The position numbers and the translations under genes are program-made. Positions 49,596 to 64,000 of a stretch of 64,000 nt of DNA are shown here, piece after piece (the first letter of the stretch is position 1; each line of letters begins with the position of its first letter). The notes beneath the pieces are model-generated. The model did not search any database, was not told the origin of the DNA, and was given only the letters and a program-made list of their open reading frames with translations. This stretch comes from Piromyces finnis. Lineage: Eukaryota; Neocallimastigomycota; Neocallimastigomycetes; Neocallimastigales; Neocallimastigaceae. The stretch is from NCBI GenBank assembly GCA_002104945.1, contig MCFH01000077.1, positions 62,001 to 126,000 on the forward strand. Direction: 5' to 3'.

Positions 49596-51252
49596 ATATA
49601 AAATTTATAATTAATATTAAAATTTAAATAATTAATTTTTAAAAAAAATAAAAATATTTATATTAAAAAAAAACAAACAATAATAATAATAATAATAATA
49701 ATCAATTTTAACAATCCTAAAAAATAAGGAAAAAAAGAAACTTTTTAAAACATATTTAATTCATAATTATTATTATTATAACAATTCAAGAGGAATATAA
49801 ATTATATTAAACATTATTTTTATTATTAAGCATTATAAATATATCTTTTATATAAAATATACCTCTTTGTGAAATTATAATCAATAAAAGGTGGTTATTA
49901 CACATATACAAATGTTTTTTTTTTTTTTCTTATTATAGTACTTTTATATATTCAACATAAATATTAAAAAGAATGAATATAAAGTGTAAAGAAATATAAA
50001 TTTATAAGTAATAATAGACGGGAAATATTAAGTTAGTTAAATCAATATTTGATATTTTTTTATTTTGAAAGAAAGAAAATAAATAAATAAAAATTTGTTT
50101 ACAATATATACATTTCATTTACAAGATCAATAATATATGAATGAAGACCACAAAAATGAATAGGCCTATAGCAATAATCTATTTAACTATCCATTTTTTG
50201 CTTTAAAAAGAAAAAATAAGAAGAAAAAATTAAATTTTCAAACTTTTAATTATTTTTTAAATAAAAAGGATAAATAAATAGTATTTATACAAATTACAAA
50301 ATATACATAATAAATTATTTTGTTTATATTTTATTTCCAATACTGCAACTATTAATACTACGACTATTTTATTATTAAAAAGGATTATTCATTCAACCAT
50401 ATATTTATATTTATTATAATCAAAATTAATTATTTTATTATGAATAGATAAAAAAAAGTTAAATTTTATATATATGTTGAAGATTAATGATAACTTACAA
50501 CAGCAATCAAGATAAACACACATATATTTACTTAACCAATTAATTAAAATTATTTAATAATTATAAAGTTAAAATATCCTAAACAATAAAAAATAATAAA
50601 CACTTTTTTTTTTTATGTAAAAAAAATAATAATAATAATTTTATATTTAATTTCATTACAAATATTAACCTTTTTTTAAAAAAAAAAATATTTATAAATT
50701 TTATATACATATACATTATACAACTATTCTCGGCTTATGACAGGAATAAAATGTTTTAATATTTAAAAAATAATAATAATAATAATAATATATTTTTATC
50801 AGTGAATTTCTTTCAATTTCAATTTCAAAAAAAAAAAAAAAAAAAAAAGCAAGAAACAAATAAAAATAAATAAATAAATAAAAAAGAAAGATAATAAAGA
50901 AATATATAAAACAAAAATAATATATAAAACATAAAAACAAATAACAAAAGAATAATAATAAAATTAATTTTATATACATACACTAAATTAAAGAAGAAGA
51001 AAAAAAACCCGGAAAGAATAAAACAAATAAAAAAAAATAATAAAAGCAAAAAGCCTTTATACCTTAAATATTATTTTCCCTTTATCGCTTATATAGATAG
51101 ATAAATAAATAGATTTATTATATTATACAATATTGAATATTTCATAATAAAAGAATACAATACAAATATATTAAAAAAAAAAAAAAAAAAGAAAAAGAAA
51201 AAGAAATTAGTAGTTATTATCATATATTAAATAATATAAAAAAAAAAAAAAA
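47207..51252. other. 4-kb divergent intergenic region
   Basis: It lies between ILV6 (-) and the syntaxin gene (+). It holds homopolymers, a GT/GG-rich stretch (48365-48440: TGGTGGGAGGGAGTAG..., GGTTGTGGTAATG), (GA)n after poly(A) at 48785-48835 and the ATTT-type satellite listed separately. Near 47626-47662 a minus-strand GTAAGT donor preceded by CAAATTATTTATTTGGTTAAC could be an untranslated first exon of ILV6. No protein-coding gene is seen. Confidence 0.5.
49198..49592. repeat. ATTT-rich satellite-like tract
   Basis: Nearly 400 bp of ATTT tetranucleotides are varied with ATTC, ACATTT and GTATTTAATTTGTTGATT words. The phrase ATTTAATTTGTTGATTA(AT) occurs at both ends (about 49255 and 49545), suggesting an internal duplication of roughly 290 bp. 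Confidence 0.8.
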
Positions 51253-52446
51253 ATGCCAACAGATAGAACTAAAGAATTTCAAGCAACCATAGAATCCATA
51301 CTTAATAGAAAAAACGTTTTTGAACAACAACACCTTTTACAAAATCAAAGTAATTCTCCAAAGAGTCAAAAATCTGAATTTAATCATGCAGCCTCTACTA
51401 TCGGTAAAGAAATTAATACAACGGTTGCTAAACTTCAACGTTTAACTCAACTTGCTAAACGTCGTACAATGTTTGATGATAATCCAACAGAAATAAATGA
51501 TTTAATTCAAGTGGTAAAACAAGATATTACACGTATTAATCAACGTATAGACTATTTACAAATGAATTCCCGTAATAGAAATAATAATAGAAAAAATAAT
51601 GAAGAAAATAATGCACAAGCCCTAGAACATTCAAAAAATGTTATTGTTTCACTTCAATCTAAATTAGCCAATACCTCTAATGATTTTAAAAATGTATTAG
51701 AGATAAGAACCCAAAACATGCGTGAACAAAAATCACGACGAGACCAATATGGAGTATCCAATTTATCGACCATGACCACACCTGATTTAGATTCCTTAAA
51801 AAATAATCCATTACCTTTATACCAATCTGCTGTAGCAGCATCTTCTTCAATAAATTCACCAAGAATGCCCAATGCCACCTTTGATACTAATCATGGCACT
51901 GACGTCACTACCCAATCTAATACAAATTCTTTGGGTCTTGGTTTTAACTCTACTTTAAATCGTTCATCGACGACCTCTAATACCTATAATTCACCCTATG
52001 ATGGCAATATACCTATGTATCAACCCTTAAACTCACCTGCTCAAACTGAATCTAAAGAGACCTTTGTTTCCATTGAAATGATGGATACTACACCACCAAA
52101 TGGTTCCCTTGGTCTCAGCAATATTATTGGAGGAGAACAGCAGCAACTTTTAGCTAATCCAATCCATACAGAGTACTTAGAATCTCGTTCTCAGGCCATT
52201 GATTCAATTGAATCCACCATTGCTGAATTAGGACAAATTTATCAACATTTTGCACAAATTCTAGCAGGACAAAGAGAAACAGTGCAACGTATTGATGATA
52301 ACATTGCTGATGTAGAAATGAATGTAGAAGGAGCACAAACCCAATTAATGAAATATTACAATAACATTTCAAGTAATCGTTGGTTATTGTTAAAAGCTCT
52401 CGGTATTATCCTTATATTTTTCTTAATCTTTGTTATGTTTTTATAG
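51253..52446 (+). CDS. SED5: Syntaxin-5/Sed5 family Qa-SNARE
   Basis: A single exon of 397 residues with an A-run directly before the ATG. It drives ER-to-Golgi and intra-Golgi membrane fusion. Seen in order: the N-terminal DRTKEF peptide (residues 4-9), the Sly1-binding motif of Sed5/syntaxin-5; helical Habc-like segments (about 50-160); and a long Ser/Asn/Thr/Pro-rich linker (about 180-290). The Qa-SNARE helix lies at about 305-368 (YLESRSQAIDSIESTIAELG, zero-layer Gln in ILAGQRE, then RIDDNIADVEMNVEGAQ). It is followed by the juxtamembrane SSNRWLLLKA and a C-terminal membrane anchor (GIILIFFLIFVMFL). The SNRW block just before the anchor is also typical of syntaxin-5. It is somewhat longer than yeast and animal members because of the linker. 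Confidence in the subfamily is high. Confidence 0.93.
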   Translation: MPTDRTKEFQATIESILNRKNVFEQQHLLQNQSNSPKSQKSEFNHAASTIGKEINTTVAKLQRLTQLAKRRTMFDDNPTEINDLIQVVKQDITRINQRIDYLQMNSRNRNNNRKNNEENNAQALEHSKNVIVSLQSKLANTSNDFKNVLEIRTQNMREQKSRRDQYGVSNLSTMTTPDLDSLKNNPLPLYQSAVAASSSINSPRMPNATFDTNHGTDVTTQSNTNSLGLGFNSTLNRSSTTSNTYNSPYDGNIPMYQPLNSPAQTESKETFVSIEMMDTTPPNGSLGLSNIIGGEQQQLLANPIHTEYLESRSQAIDSIESTIAELGQIYQHFAQILAGQRETVQRIDDNIADVEMNVEGAQTQLMKYYNNISSNRWLLLKALGIILIFFLIFVMFL

Positions 52447-58536
<6,090 letters not shown>

Positions 58537-59038
58537 ATTTGTTAAAATTTAATTTGTAATTGAAGCCAGAAATATTTCATTCAACATAATATTTGAAGAT
58601 GAGATATAAACCATAAATAATATCAACCTTTATATAATAATTTAAATAATTGAAAAATTTCCCCACTTTTTTAATTAAGAATTTTTATAAAATATTATGC
58701 TGTAGGAAATAAATCACTACCCATAATATAAAAAAGCAAATAAAAATAAAAAATGAAATAAAAAAATAAACAAATTAATCAAAACAAAAAATAAAATTGT
58801 CTTTTTTGAAAATTTAGTGTATAAATTGGTGGTTTATTTTTATTATGAAATTGATTTGATTATTGAAAATTTGCTATATATTTAAGTTTATAAGATTAAA
58901 AAGAAGATGTTAACTTGGACTTAATTTTAGTGGAAAATATTTAAATGTAGTATAAGTAAACAATATTGTTAATATATATTATAGAAAAGATATTGTTTAA
59001 CTACTGTAATCTTATTGTTATATAATAGTAAGTAGTAA
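58537..59038. other. GAPDH 3' flank up to the retrotransposon array
   Basis: A/T-rich untranslated and intergenic DNA with no gene. The array begins immediately after TATAATAGTAAGTAGTAA. Confidence 0.6.
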
Positions 59039-59422
59039 GGAGTCCGTCAAGGTTGCCCTCTTTCTCCTATTCTCTTTAATCTCTTTATTAATGATATATT
59101 TAGAGAGTGCGAAGATCTAGGAGTCAGTTTAGGTGACACTCGATGCTGTGGTGGACTTTTTGCAGATGATATAGTTATTTGTGCTCCAACAAGAGGATGC
59201 TTAAAAAAGATGCTTAGAAGAGTTAATGAATGGGCATTGTATAATGAAATGGAATTTGGTATCCAGAAATGTTCAACGATGGTGATTCGTCCTGAATCAA
59301 TAGAAAATCAGAACAAGAGAGATCCAACATTTTATTCATGCCTTTTGCTATTGGCCAGCAATGGTCAATGTTCAAAAGGTTTGAAGCAACATCCAAGAGC
59401 GTCAATGCTGAAGAAACAGTAA
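59039..59422 (+). pseudogene. Reverse transcriptase fragment, copy 1
   Basis: The frame from 59039 reads GVRQGCPLSPILFNLFIND (RT motif B region), then a GGLFADDIVI block carrying the F-A-D-D catalytic pair of RT motif C. It continues through RRVNEWALYNEMEFGIQKC to the deletion junction and then out of frame into the 3' coding end, stopping at 59420-59422. Truncated and non-functional. Confidence 0.85.
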
Positions 59423-59711
59423 GACAGGCCAGGAGGGCCAGCGCAACCAATGGAGATCATAATTTTGTCCCATGATAAAATTTTGATCTTTGGCTCGGTG
59501 TCCCATTGGAAGTCAAATACAATTATTATACTTTAGTATGATAGTGGCTTTCTTACTTTAATTAAAATTACTAGAATACATTATACCCAGTTTTTATTCA
59601 TTTGTGTTTATTTAAACATATTTTTTTTATTTTTATTTTTATTTTTAATTTTTTATTACATGTATTATAATTTTAATTAAATTAATAATAAAGTTTAAAA
59701 TATTTGATGCC

Positions 59712-59773
<62 letters not shown>
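59039..59773 (+). mobile_element. Non-LTR retrotransposon, copy 1 (5'-truncated, internally deleted)
   Basis: The copy begins inside the reverse-transcriptase domain and ends with the element's 3' UTR (ATTTTGATCTTTGGCTCGGT... AATAAAGTTTAAAATATTTGATGCCGTT) and 59 A residues at 59715-59773. Compared with copies 2 and 3 it lacks the central coding part: the sequence jumps from GATCCAACATTTTA (about 59334) to TTCATGCCTTTTGC, removing over 1.2 kb. There is no LTR. A poly(A) tail and an AATAAA signal are present. Confidence 0.88.
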
Positions 59774-59776
<3 letters not shown>

Positions 59777-61235
59777 AACATTTTACTTAGCAGGACAACC
59801 CATTCCAACTACTGATTGTTATACTTATCTTGGTGTTCCATTTGATAAGAATTTGTCCCTTAAACCAGTAATTAAAGCTCTTAATAACAAGGTTTTGAAA
59901 GGGCTTTTCTCAGTCAGTAAATTCTTAAGAAATCCTAATATTCCTATTCCTTTCAAAAAACTAGTACTTAACTCACAAGTGATTAGCAGAGTTTCATACT
60001 TTGCACCATTACTTGGATCCAACAAAGCTAGGTCTAGGATTGCTCAGAAGCATGTTAACAAAGGAATACGATGGGTTGCCGGAGTTCATAAAGCTGTATC
60101 GTTTATATCTTTATACTCTATTTCAAAAGATTTGAATATTCCTCCATTGTCAGCCAAATGTGGGTTAGCTCAGGTTAGATGTTTTAACAAATGGAAAAAC
60201 TCAAATTGTATTATCTCACACCTTGTCAATTACATTCCTAAATTTAGAAAATACACGTGGTGCAAATCAAGTAGGACACTTGATAAAAAATTAAAGAAAC
60301 ATGGAGATGTTAAAGCAGTTAAAAACTTTTATTGGAAAGATCTCAAAGGGAATTCAATCAAAGCGCAATATTATGATGATAATAAATTTATTGAAACTAA
60401 AGATTTTATTAAATTATGTTATGAGTACCCAGAGTTTGCCTATGGCTTCTACTGGCTATTGAAAGCAAGAAGCGGATACAAGTTGGATGCTAGAGTTGCC
60501 AAAGCTGCCAAATTTGTTGATCCAGTTTGTCCTAACTACTGTCCATGTTGCAAGTGTGGAGATCAAAGTATTAAACATTGGTTATTAGATTGTCCAACAT
60601 TTAGAGATATCCGTATTAAACATTATGATTCTATAGTCCAGCTATTAAATTTTTTCAGTCAACGTAATTCCAATAGTCCTATCAATAATAATGAAATTGA
60701 TAATATCAGTAGAGATAGTAATAACATTAATAGTAATAGTAACAATAGTAGTAATAACAATAGTAATAGTAACAATAGTAATAGTAACAATAGTAATAAT
60801 AACAATAATAGAAATAATAATATTAGTAATGATAGCAATAGTGAAGATAATAATTCTAATTTAAATAGTAATTTAGTTAATGATAGTAATAGTTCTAATA
60901 ATCCGGTGAATATTAATGTGTATGATTATTCTAGTGTGTGCAGTAAAATATTTAAATTCCTTCTTGGGGGAAGAAGTTTTAACAATATTAATTACAATTC
61001 AAGGGAATGGAAAGAACTTTGTAAGCGTCAGATTCAATCTGGTACTAACGAAGGAACACCATTCTTGACGGTAACCGCGGAACTTCTAACCAAAATCATG
61101 CCTTTTGCTATTGGCCAGCAATGGACAATGTTCAAAAGGTTTGAAGCAACATCCAAGAGCGTCAATGCTGAAGAAACAGTAAGACAGGCCAGGAGGGCCA
61201 GCGCAACCAATGGAGATCATAATTTTGTTCCATGA
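59774..61235 (+). pseudogene. LINE ORF C-terminal part, copy 2
   Basis: An open frame runs from the junction to TGA at 61233-61235 without interruption: the RT thumb/connection region (TYLGVPFDKN...LKPVIKALNNKVLKG), then a Cys-rich C-terminal knuckle CPCCKCGDQSIKHWLLDCP (C-x2-C...H-x4-C, typical of non-LTR elements). A Ser/Asn-rich linker of about 80 residues follows, and then a conserved C-terminal segment (VYDYSSVCSKIFKFLLGG ... ARRASATNGDHNFVP). It lacks the endonuclease and the RT core because of 5' truncation, but no internal stop is present, so it is young. Confidence 0.85.
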
Positions 61236-61471
61236 CAAAATTTTGATCTTTGGCTCGGTGTCCCATTGGAAGTCAAATACAATTATTATACTTTAGTATG
61301 ATAGTGGCTTTCTTACTTTAATTAAAATTACTAGAATACATTATACCCAATTTTTATTCATTTGTGTTTATTTAAACATATTTTTTTTTATTTTTATTTT
61401 ATTTTAATTTTTATATTACATGTATTATAATTTTAATTAAATTAATAATAAAGTTTAAAATATTTGATGCC

Positions 61472-61522
<51 letters not shown>
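59774..61522 (+). mobile_element. Non-LTR retrotransposon, copy 2 (5'-truncated)
   Basis: The first base after the 59-A tail of copy 1 is already element sequence (TCCAACATTTTACTTAGCAGG), so copy 2 is joined head-to-tail to copy 1 with no intervening DNA. It runs through the C-terminal coding region and the same 3' UTR to a 48-A tail (61475-61522). Its 5' truncation point coincides with the left breakpoint of the deletion in copy 1. Confidence 0.88.
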
Positions 61523-61526
<4 letters not shown>

Positions 61527-63180
61527 CAGATGATATAGTTATTTGTGCTCCAACAAGAGGATGCTTAAAAAAGATGCTTAGAAGAGTTAATGAATGGGCA
61601 TTGTATAATGAAATGGAATTTGGTATCCAGAAATGTTCAACGATGGTGATTCGTCCTGAATCAATAGAAAATCAGAACAAGAGAGATCCAACATTTTACT
61701 TAGCAGGACAACCCATTCCAACTACTGATTGTTATACTTATCTTGGTGTTCCATTTGATAAGAATTTGTCCCTTAAACCAGTAATTAAAGCTCTTAATAA
61801 CAAGGTTTTGAAAGGACTTTTCTCAGTCAGTAAATTCTTAAGAAATCCTAATATTCCTATTCCCTTCAAAAAGCTAGTACTTAACTCACAAGTGATTAGC
61901 AGAGTTTCATACTTTGCACCATTACTTGGATCCAACAAAGCTAGGTCTAGGATTGCTCAGAAGCATGTTAACAAAGGAATACGATGGGTTGCCGGAGTTC
62001 ATAAAGCTGTATCGTTTATATCTTTATACTCTATTTCAAAAGATTTGAATATTCCTCCATTGTCAGCCAAATGTGGGTTAGCTCAGGTTAGATGTTTTAA
62101 CAAATGGAAAAACTCAAATTGTATTATCTCACACCTTGTCAATTACATTCCTAAATTTAGAAAATACACGTGGTGCAAATCAAGTAGGACACTTGATAAA
62201 AAACTAAAGAAGCATGGAGATATTAAAGCAATTAAAAACTTTTATTGGAAAGATCTCAAAGGGAATTCAATCAAAGCGCAATATTATGATGATAATAAAT
62301 TTATTGAAACTAAAGATTTTATTAAATTATGTTATGAGTACCCAGAGTTTGCCTATGGCTTCTACTGGCTATTGAAAGCAAGAAGCGGATACAAGTTGGA
62401 TGCTAGAGTTGCCAAAGCTGCCAAATTTGTTGATCCAGTTTGTCCTAACTACTGTCCATGTTGCAAGTGTGGAGATCAAAGTATTAAGCATTGGTTATTA
62501 GATTGTCCAACATTTAGAGATATTCGTATTAAACATTATGATTCTATAGTCCATCTATTAAATTTTTTCAGTCAACGTAATTCCAATAGTCCTATCAATA
62601 ATAATGAAAATGTTAATATCAGTAGAGATAGCAATAATATTAATAGTAATAGTAACAATAGTAATAATAAAAATAACAATAGTAATAATAACAATAGTAG
62701 TAATAACAATAGTAGTAATAACAATAGTAGTAATAGAAATAATAATATTAGTAATGATAGCAATAGTGAAGATAATAATTCTAATTTAGATAGTAATTTA
62801 GTTAATGATAGTAATAGTTCTAATAATTATACATATTACTAATTATACACATGAATATTAATGTGTATGATTATTCTAGTGTGTGCAGTAAAATATTTAA
62901 ATTCCTTCTTGGGGGAAGAAATTTTAACAATATCAATTACAATTCAAGGGAATGGAAAGAGCTTTGTAAGCGTCAGATTCAATCGGGCACTAACGAAGGA
63001 ATACTATTCTTGACGATAACAACGGAACTTCTAACCAAAATAATGCTTTTTTCTATTGGCCAGCAATGGTCAATGTTCAAAAGGTTTGAAGCAATATCCA
63101 AGAGCGTCAATGATGAAGAAACAGTAAGAAAGGCCAGGAGGGCCAGCGCAACCAATGGAGATCATAATTTTGTCCCATGA
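61523..63180 (+). pseudogene. LINE ORF, copy 3, broken near the C-terminus
   Basis: The frame is open from FADDIVICAPTRG at the 5' junction through the CPCCKCG...HWLLDCP knuckle to a TAA at 62840-62842. There a short replacement (CCGG in copy 2 versus about 24 bases around TATACATATTACTAATTATACACA here) shifts the frame. The conserved C-terminal segment resumes at 62851 (MNINVYDYSSV) and ends at 63180. Amino-acid changes against copy 2 are concentrated in this last segment (for example PFLTVTAE versus LFLTITTE), as expected after loss of constraint. Confidence 0.83.
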
Positions 63181-63443
63181 TAAAATTTTGATCTTTGACT
63201 CGGTGTCCCATTGGAAGTCAAATACAATTATTATACTTTAGTATAATAGTGGCTTTCTTACTTTAATTAAAATTACTAGGATACATTATACCCAATTTTT
63301 ATTCATTTGTGTTTATTTAAACATATTTTTTTTATTTTTATTTTTATTTTTAATTTTTTATTACATGTATTATAATTTTAATTAAATTAATAATAAAGTT
63401 TAAAATATTTGATGCCGTTAAAAAAAGAAAAAAAAAAAAAAAA
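61523..63443 (+). mobile_element. Non-LTR retrotransposon, copy 3 (5'-truncated)
   Basis: It starts at the base after the 48-A tail of copy 2, within the RT catalytic block (TTTGCAGATGATATAG). It continues to the shared 3' end GATGCCGTT and a short tail of A residues interrupted by G (63420-63443). Flanking DNA resumes with GTAATAAATACTTATT. The copy reaches further 5' than copy 2. Confidence 0.88.
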
Positions 63444-63529
63444 GTAATAAATACTTATTAAAAAAAAAATTGATGTTAAAATAATTTCAAGTAATAAATG
63501 CTGGCGGAACAAAGATATTTAAATTAACA
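63444..63529. other. Flank downstream of the LINE array
   Basis: About 85 bases of A/T-rich DNA with TAATAAATACTTATT and AAGTAATAAATGC, close to the target site. No clear long target-site duplication of the sequence before 59039 is visible; only the short word AGTAA recurs on both sides. Confidence 0.45.
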
Positions 63530-63910
63530 GCTTTACAGTTCATCAGGGTCTCATGTTTCATATGTAGAGGGTGTCGCGGCTTTTCTTACTAAAACAATCC
63601 ATATCATTAGTAGCTCAATGAAGCTACTTTTTGATAGGTTTAGTAAGACACCTAACGTAATCAAGAGCGCCGACGTCGTACTGATATGGCAAAGGAACAT
63701 TTCCAATGTTCCGTACACAGGGTTCAACGTTAGTATTTCCTCAAATTCGAATGAAAACCACTATGAACTCATGGGAGAGTTTAGTGGGCACCACACTATC
63801 ATACCTGATGTTACTTCTCTTTTTTATTTCATTTAATTTATTAGGTAGGGACCAATCCCACAAAGTACAAATTGTAGAGTTCATTGAACTTTTATGCAAC
63901 TTTAATATTA
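63530..63910 (+). pseudogene. GC-richer coding-like remnant, unknown
   Basis: An open frame from about 63530 to TAA at 63834-63836 encodes roughly 100 residues (QLYSSSGSHVSYVEGVAAF, then SADVVLIWQRNISNVPYTGF). The composition is markedly GC-richer than anything nearby and uses rare codons here (GCG, GTC, GCC, ACG). No good gene start is seen: the only ATG (63618) lies mid-frame. In another frame the coding character seems to continue (LGRDQSHKVQIVEFIELL, 63840-63896), hinting at a frameshift or exon boundary. No family recognised. It is likely a fragment of a transferred or mobile gene. Confidence 0.4.
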
Positions 63911-64000
63911 TTTTATATTTATATTTTTATATCTTTATATATATATTATTATTATTATTTTTATTTATTATTCATTATATTAATATGTATTATCACCTAA

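Noticed and set aside
63837-63860. Telomere-like TTAGGTAGGG word near the LINE array end
   Set aside because: It is a single occurrence with no tandem TTAGGG repeats; the window simply ends in ordinary A/T-rich DNA.

Overview
This window looks like nuclear DNA of an extremely AT-rich fungus, most likely an anaerobic gut fungus (Neocallimastigomycota: the Piromyces/Neocallimastix/Anaeromyces group). The sequence shows intergenic DNA made almost only of A/T homopolymers, TAA/TTTA microsatellites and minisatellites. Genes have many short GT-AG introns, and codons almost always end in A or T except in GAPDH. Two ankyrin-repeat genes are present, as is a soluble fumarate reductase. A spliced fungal-type acetolactate synthase regulatory subunit argues against a dictyostelid, the other obvious AT-rich eukaryote. 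The assignment is an inference from gene content and composition; no marker gene was searched.

Layout. 0.1-1.35 kb: ankyrin-repeat gene (-). 2.3-2.6 kb: small protein with an RVxF-type PP1 docking motif (-). 2.6-10.4 kb: gene-poor DNA with several minisatellites. 10.4-14.2 kb: secreted protein of ten tandem chagasin-like (I42) domains; the signal peptide sits on a separate small exon. 16.2-22.4 kb: 12-exon TTC7/Ypp1-type scaffold of the plasma-membrane PI4-kinase complex. 23.3-23.8 kb: small membrane-anchored protein (-). 26.4-28.5 kb: fumarate reductase with an extra C-terminal segment. 30.0-30.7 kb: degenerate gene (-). 31.2-33.1 kb: second ankyrin-repeat gene. 34.3-37.3 kb: 13-exon ethanolamine-phosphate cytidylyltransferase with a 7-nt microexon (-). 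38.2-43.2 kb: 19-exon GH20 hexosaminidase that looks bacterial in type (-). 45.7-47.2 kb: ILV6 (-). 51.3-52.4 kb: syntaxin-5/Sed5 SNARE. 57.5-58.5 kb: GAPDH. 59.0-63.4 kb: three head-to-tail, 5'-truncated copies of one non-LTR retrotransposon, each starting directly at the last A of the previous copy's poly(A) tail. 63.5-64.0 kb: a GC-richer coding-like remnant.

The intact genes are mostly unrelated housekeeping functions: glycolysis (GAPDH), fumarate respiration or redox balance, branched-chain amino-acid synthesis, the phosphatidylethanolamine pathway, PI4P synthesis and ER-Golgi fusion. No operon-like logic is expected or seen. The joined exon lengths of the four multi-exon models I could trace completely (TTC7, PCYT2, GH20, ILV6) are exact multiples of three, which supports those models. 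The most unusual items are the ten-domain chagasin-like protein, whose repeats look recently homogenised, and the poly(A)-anchored tandem LINE array.
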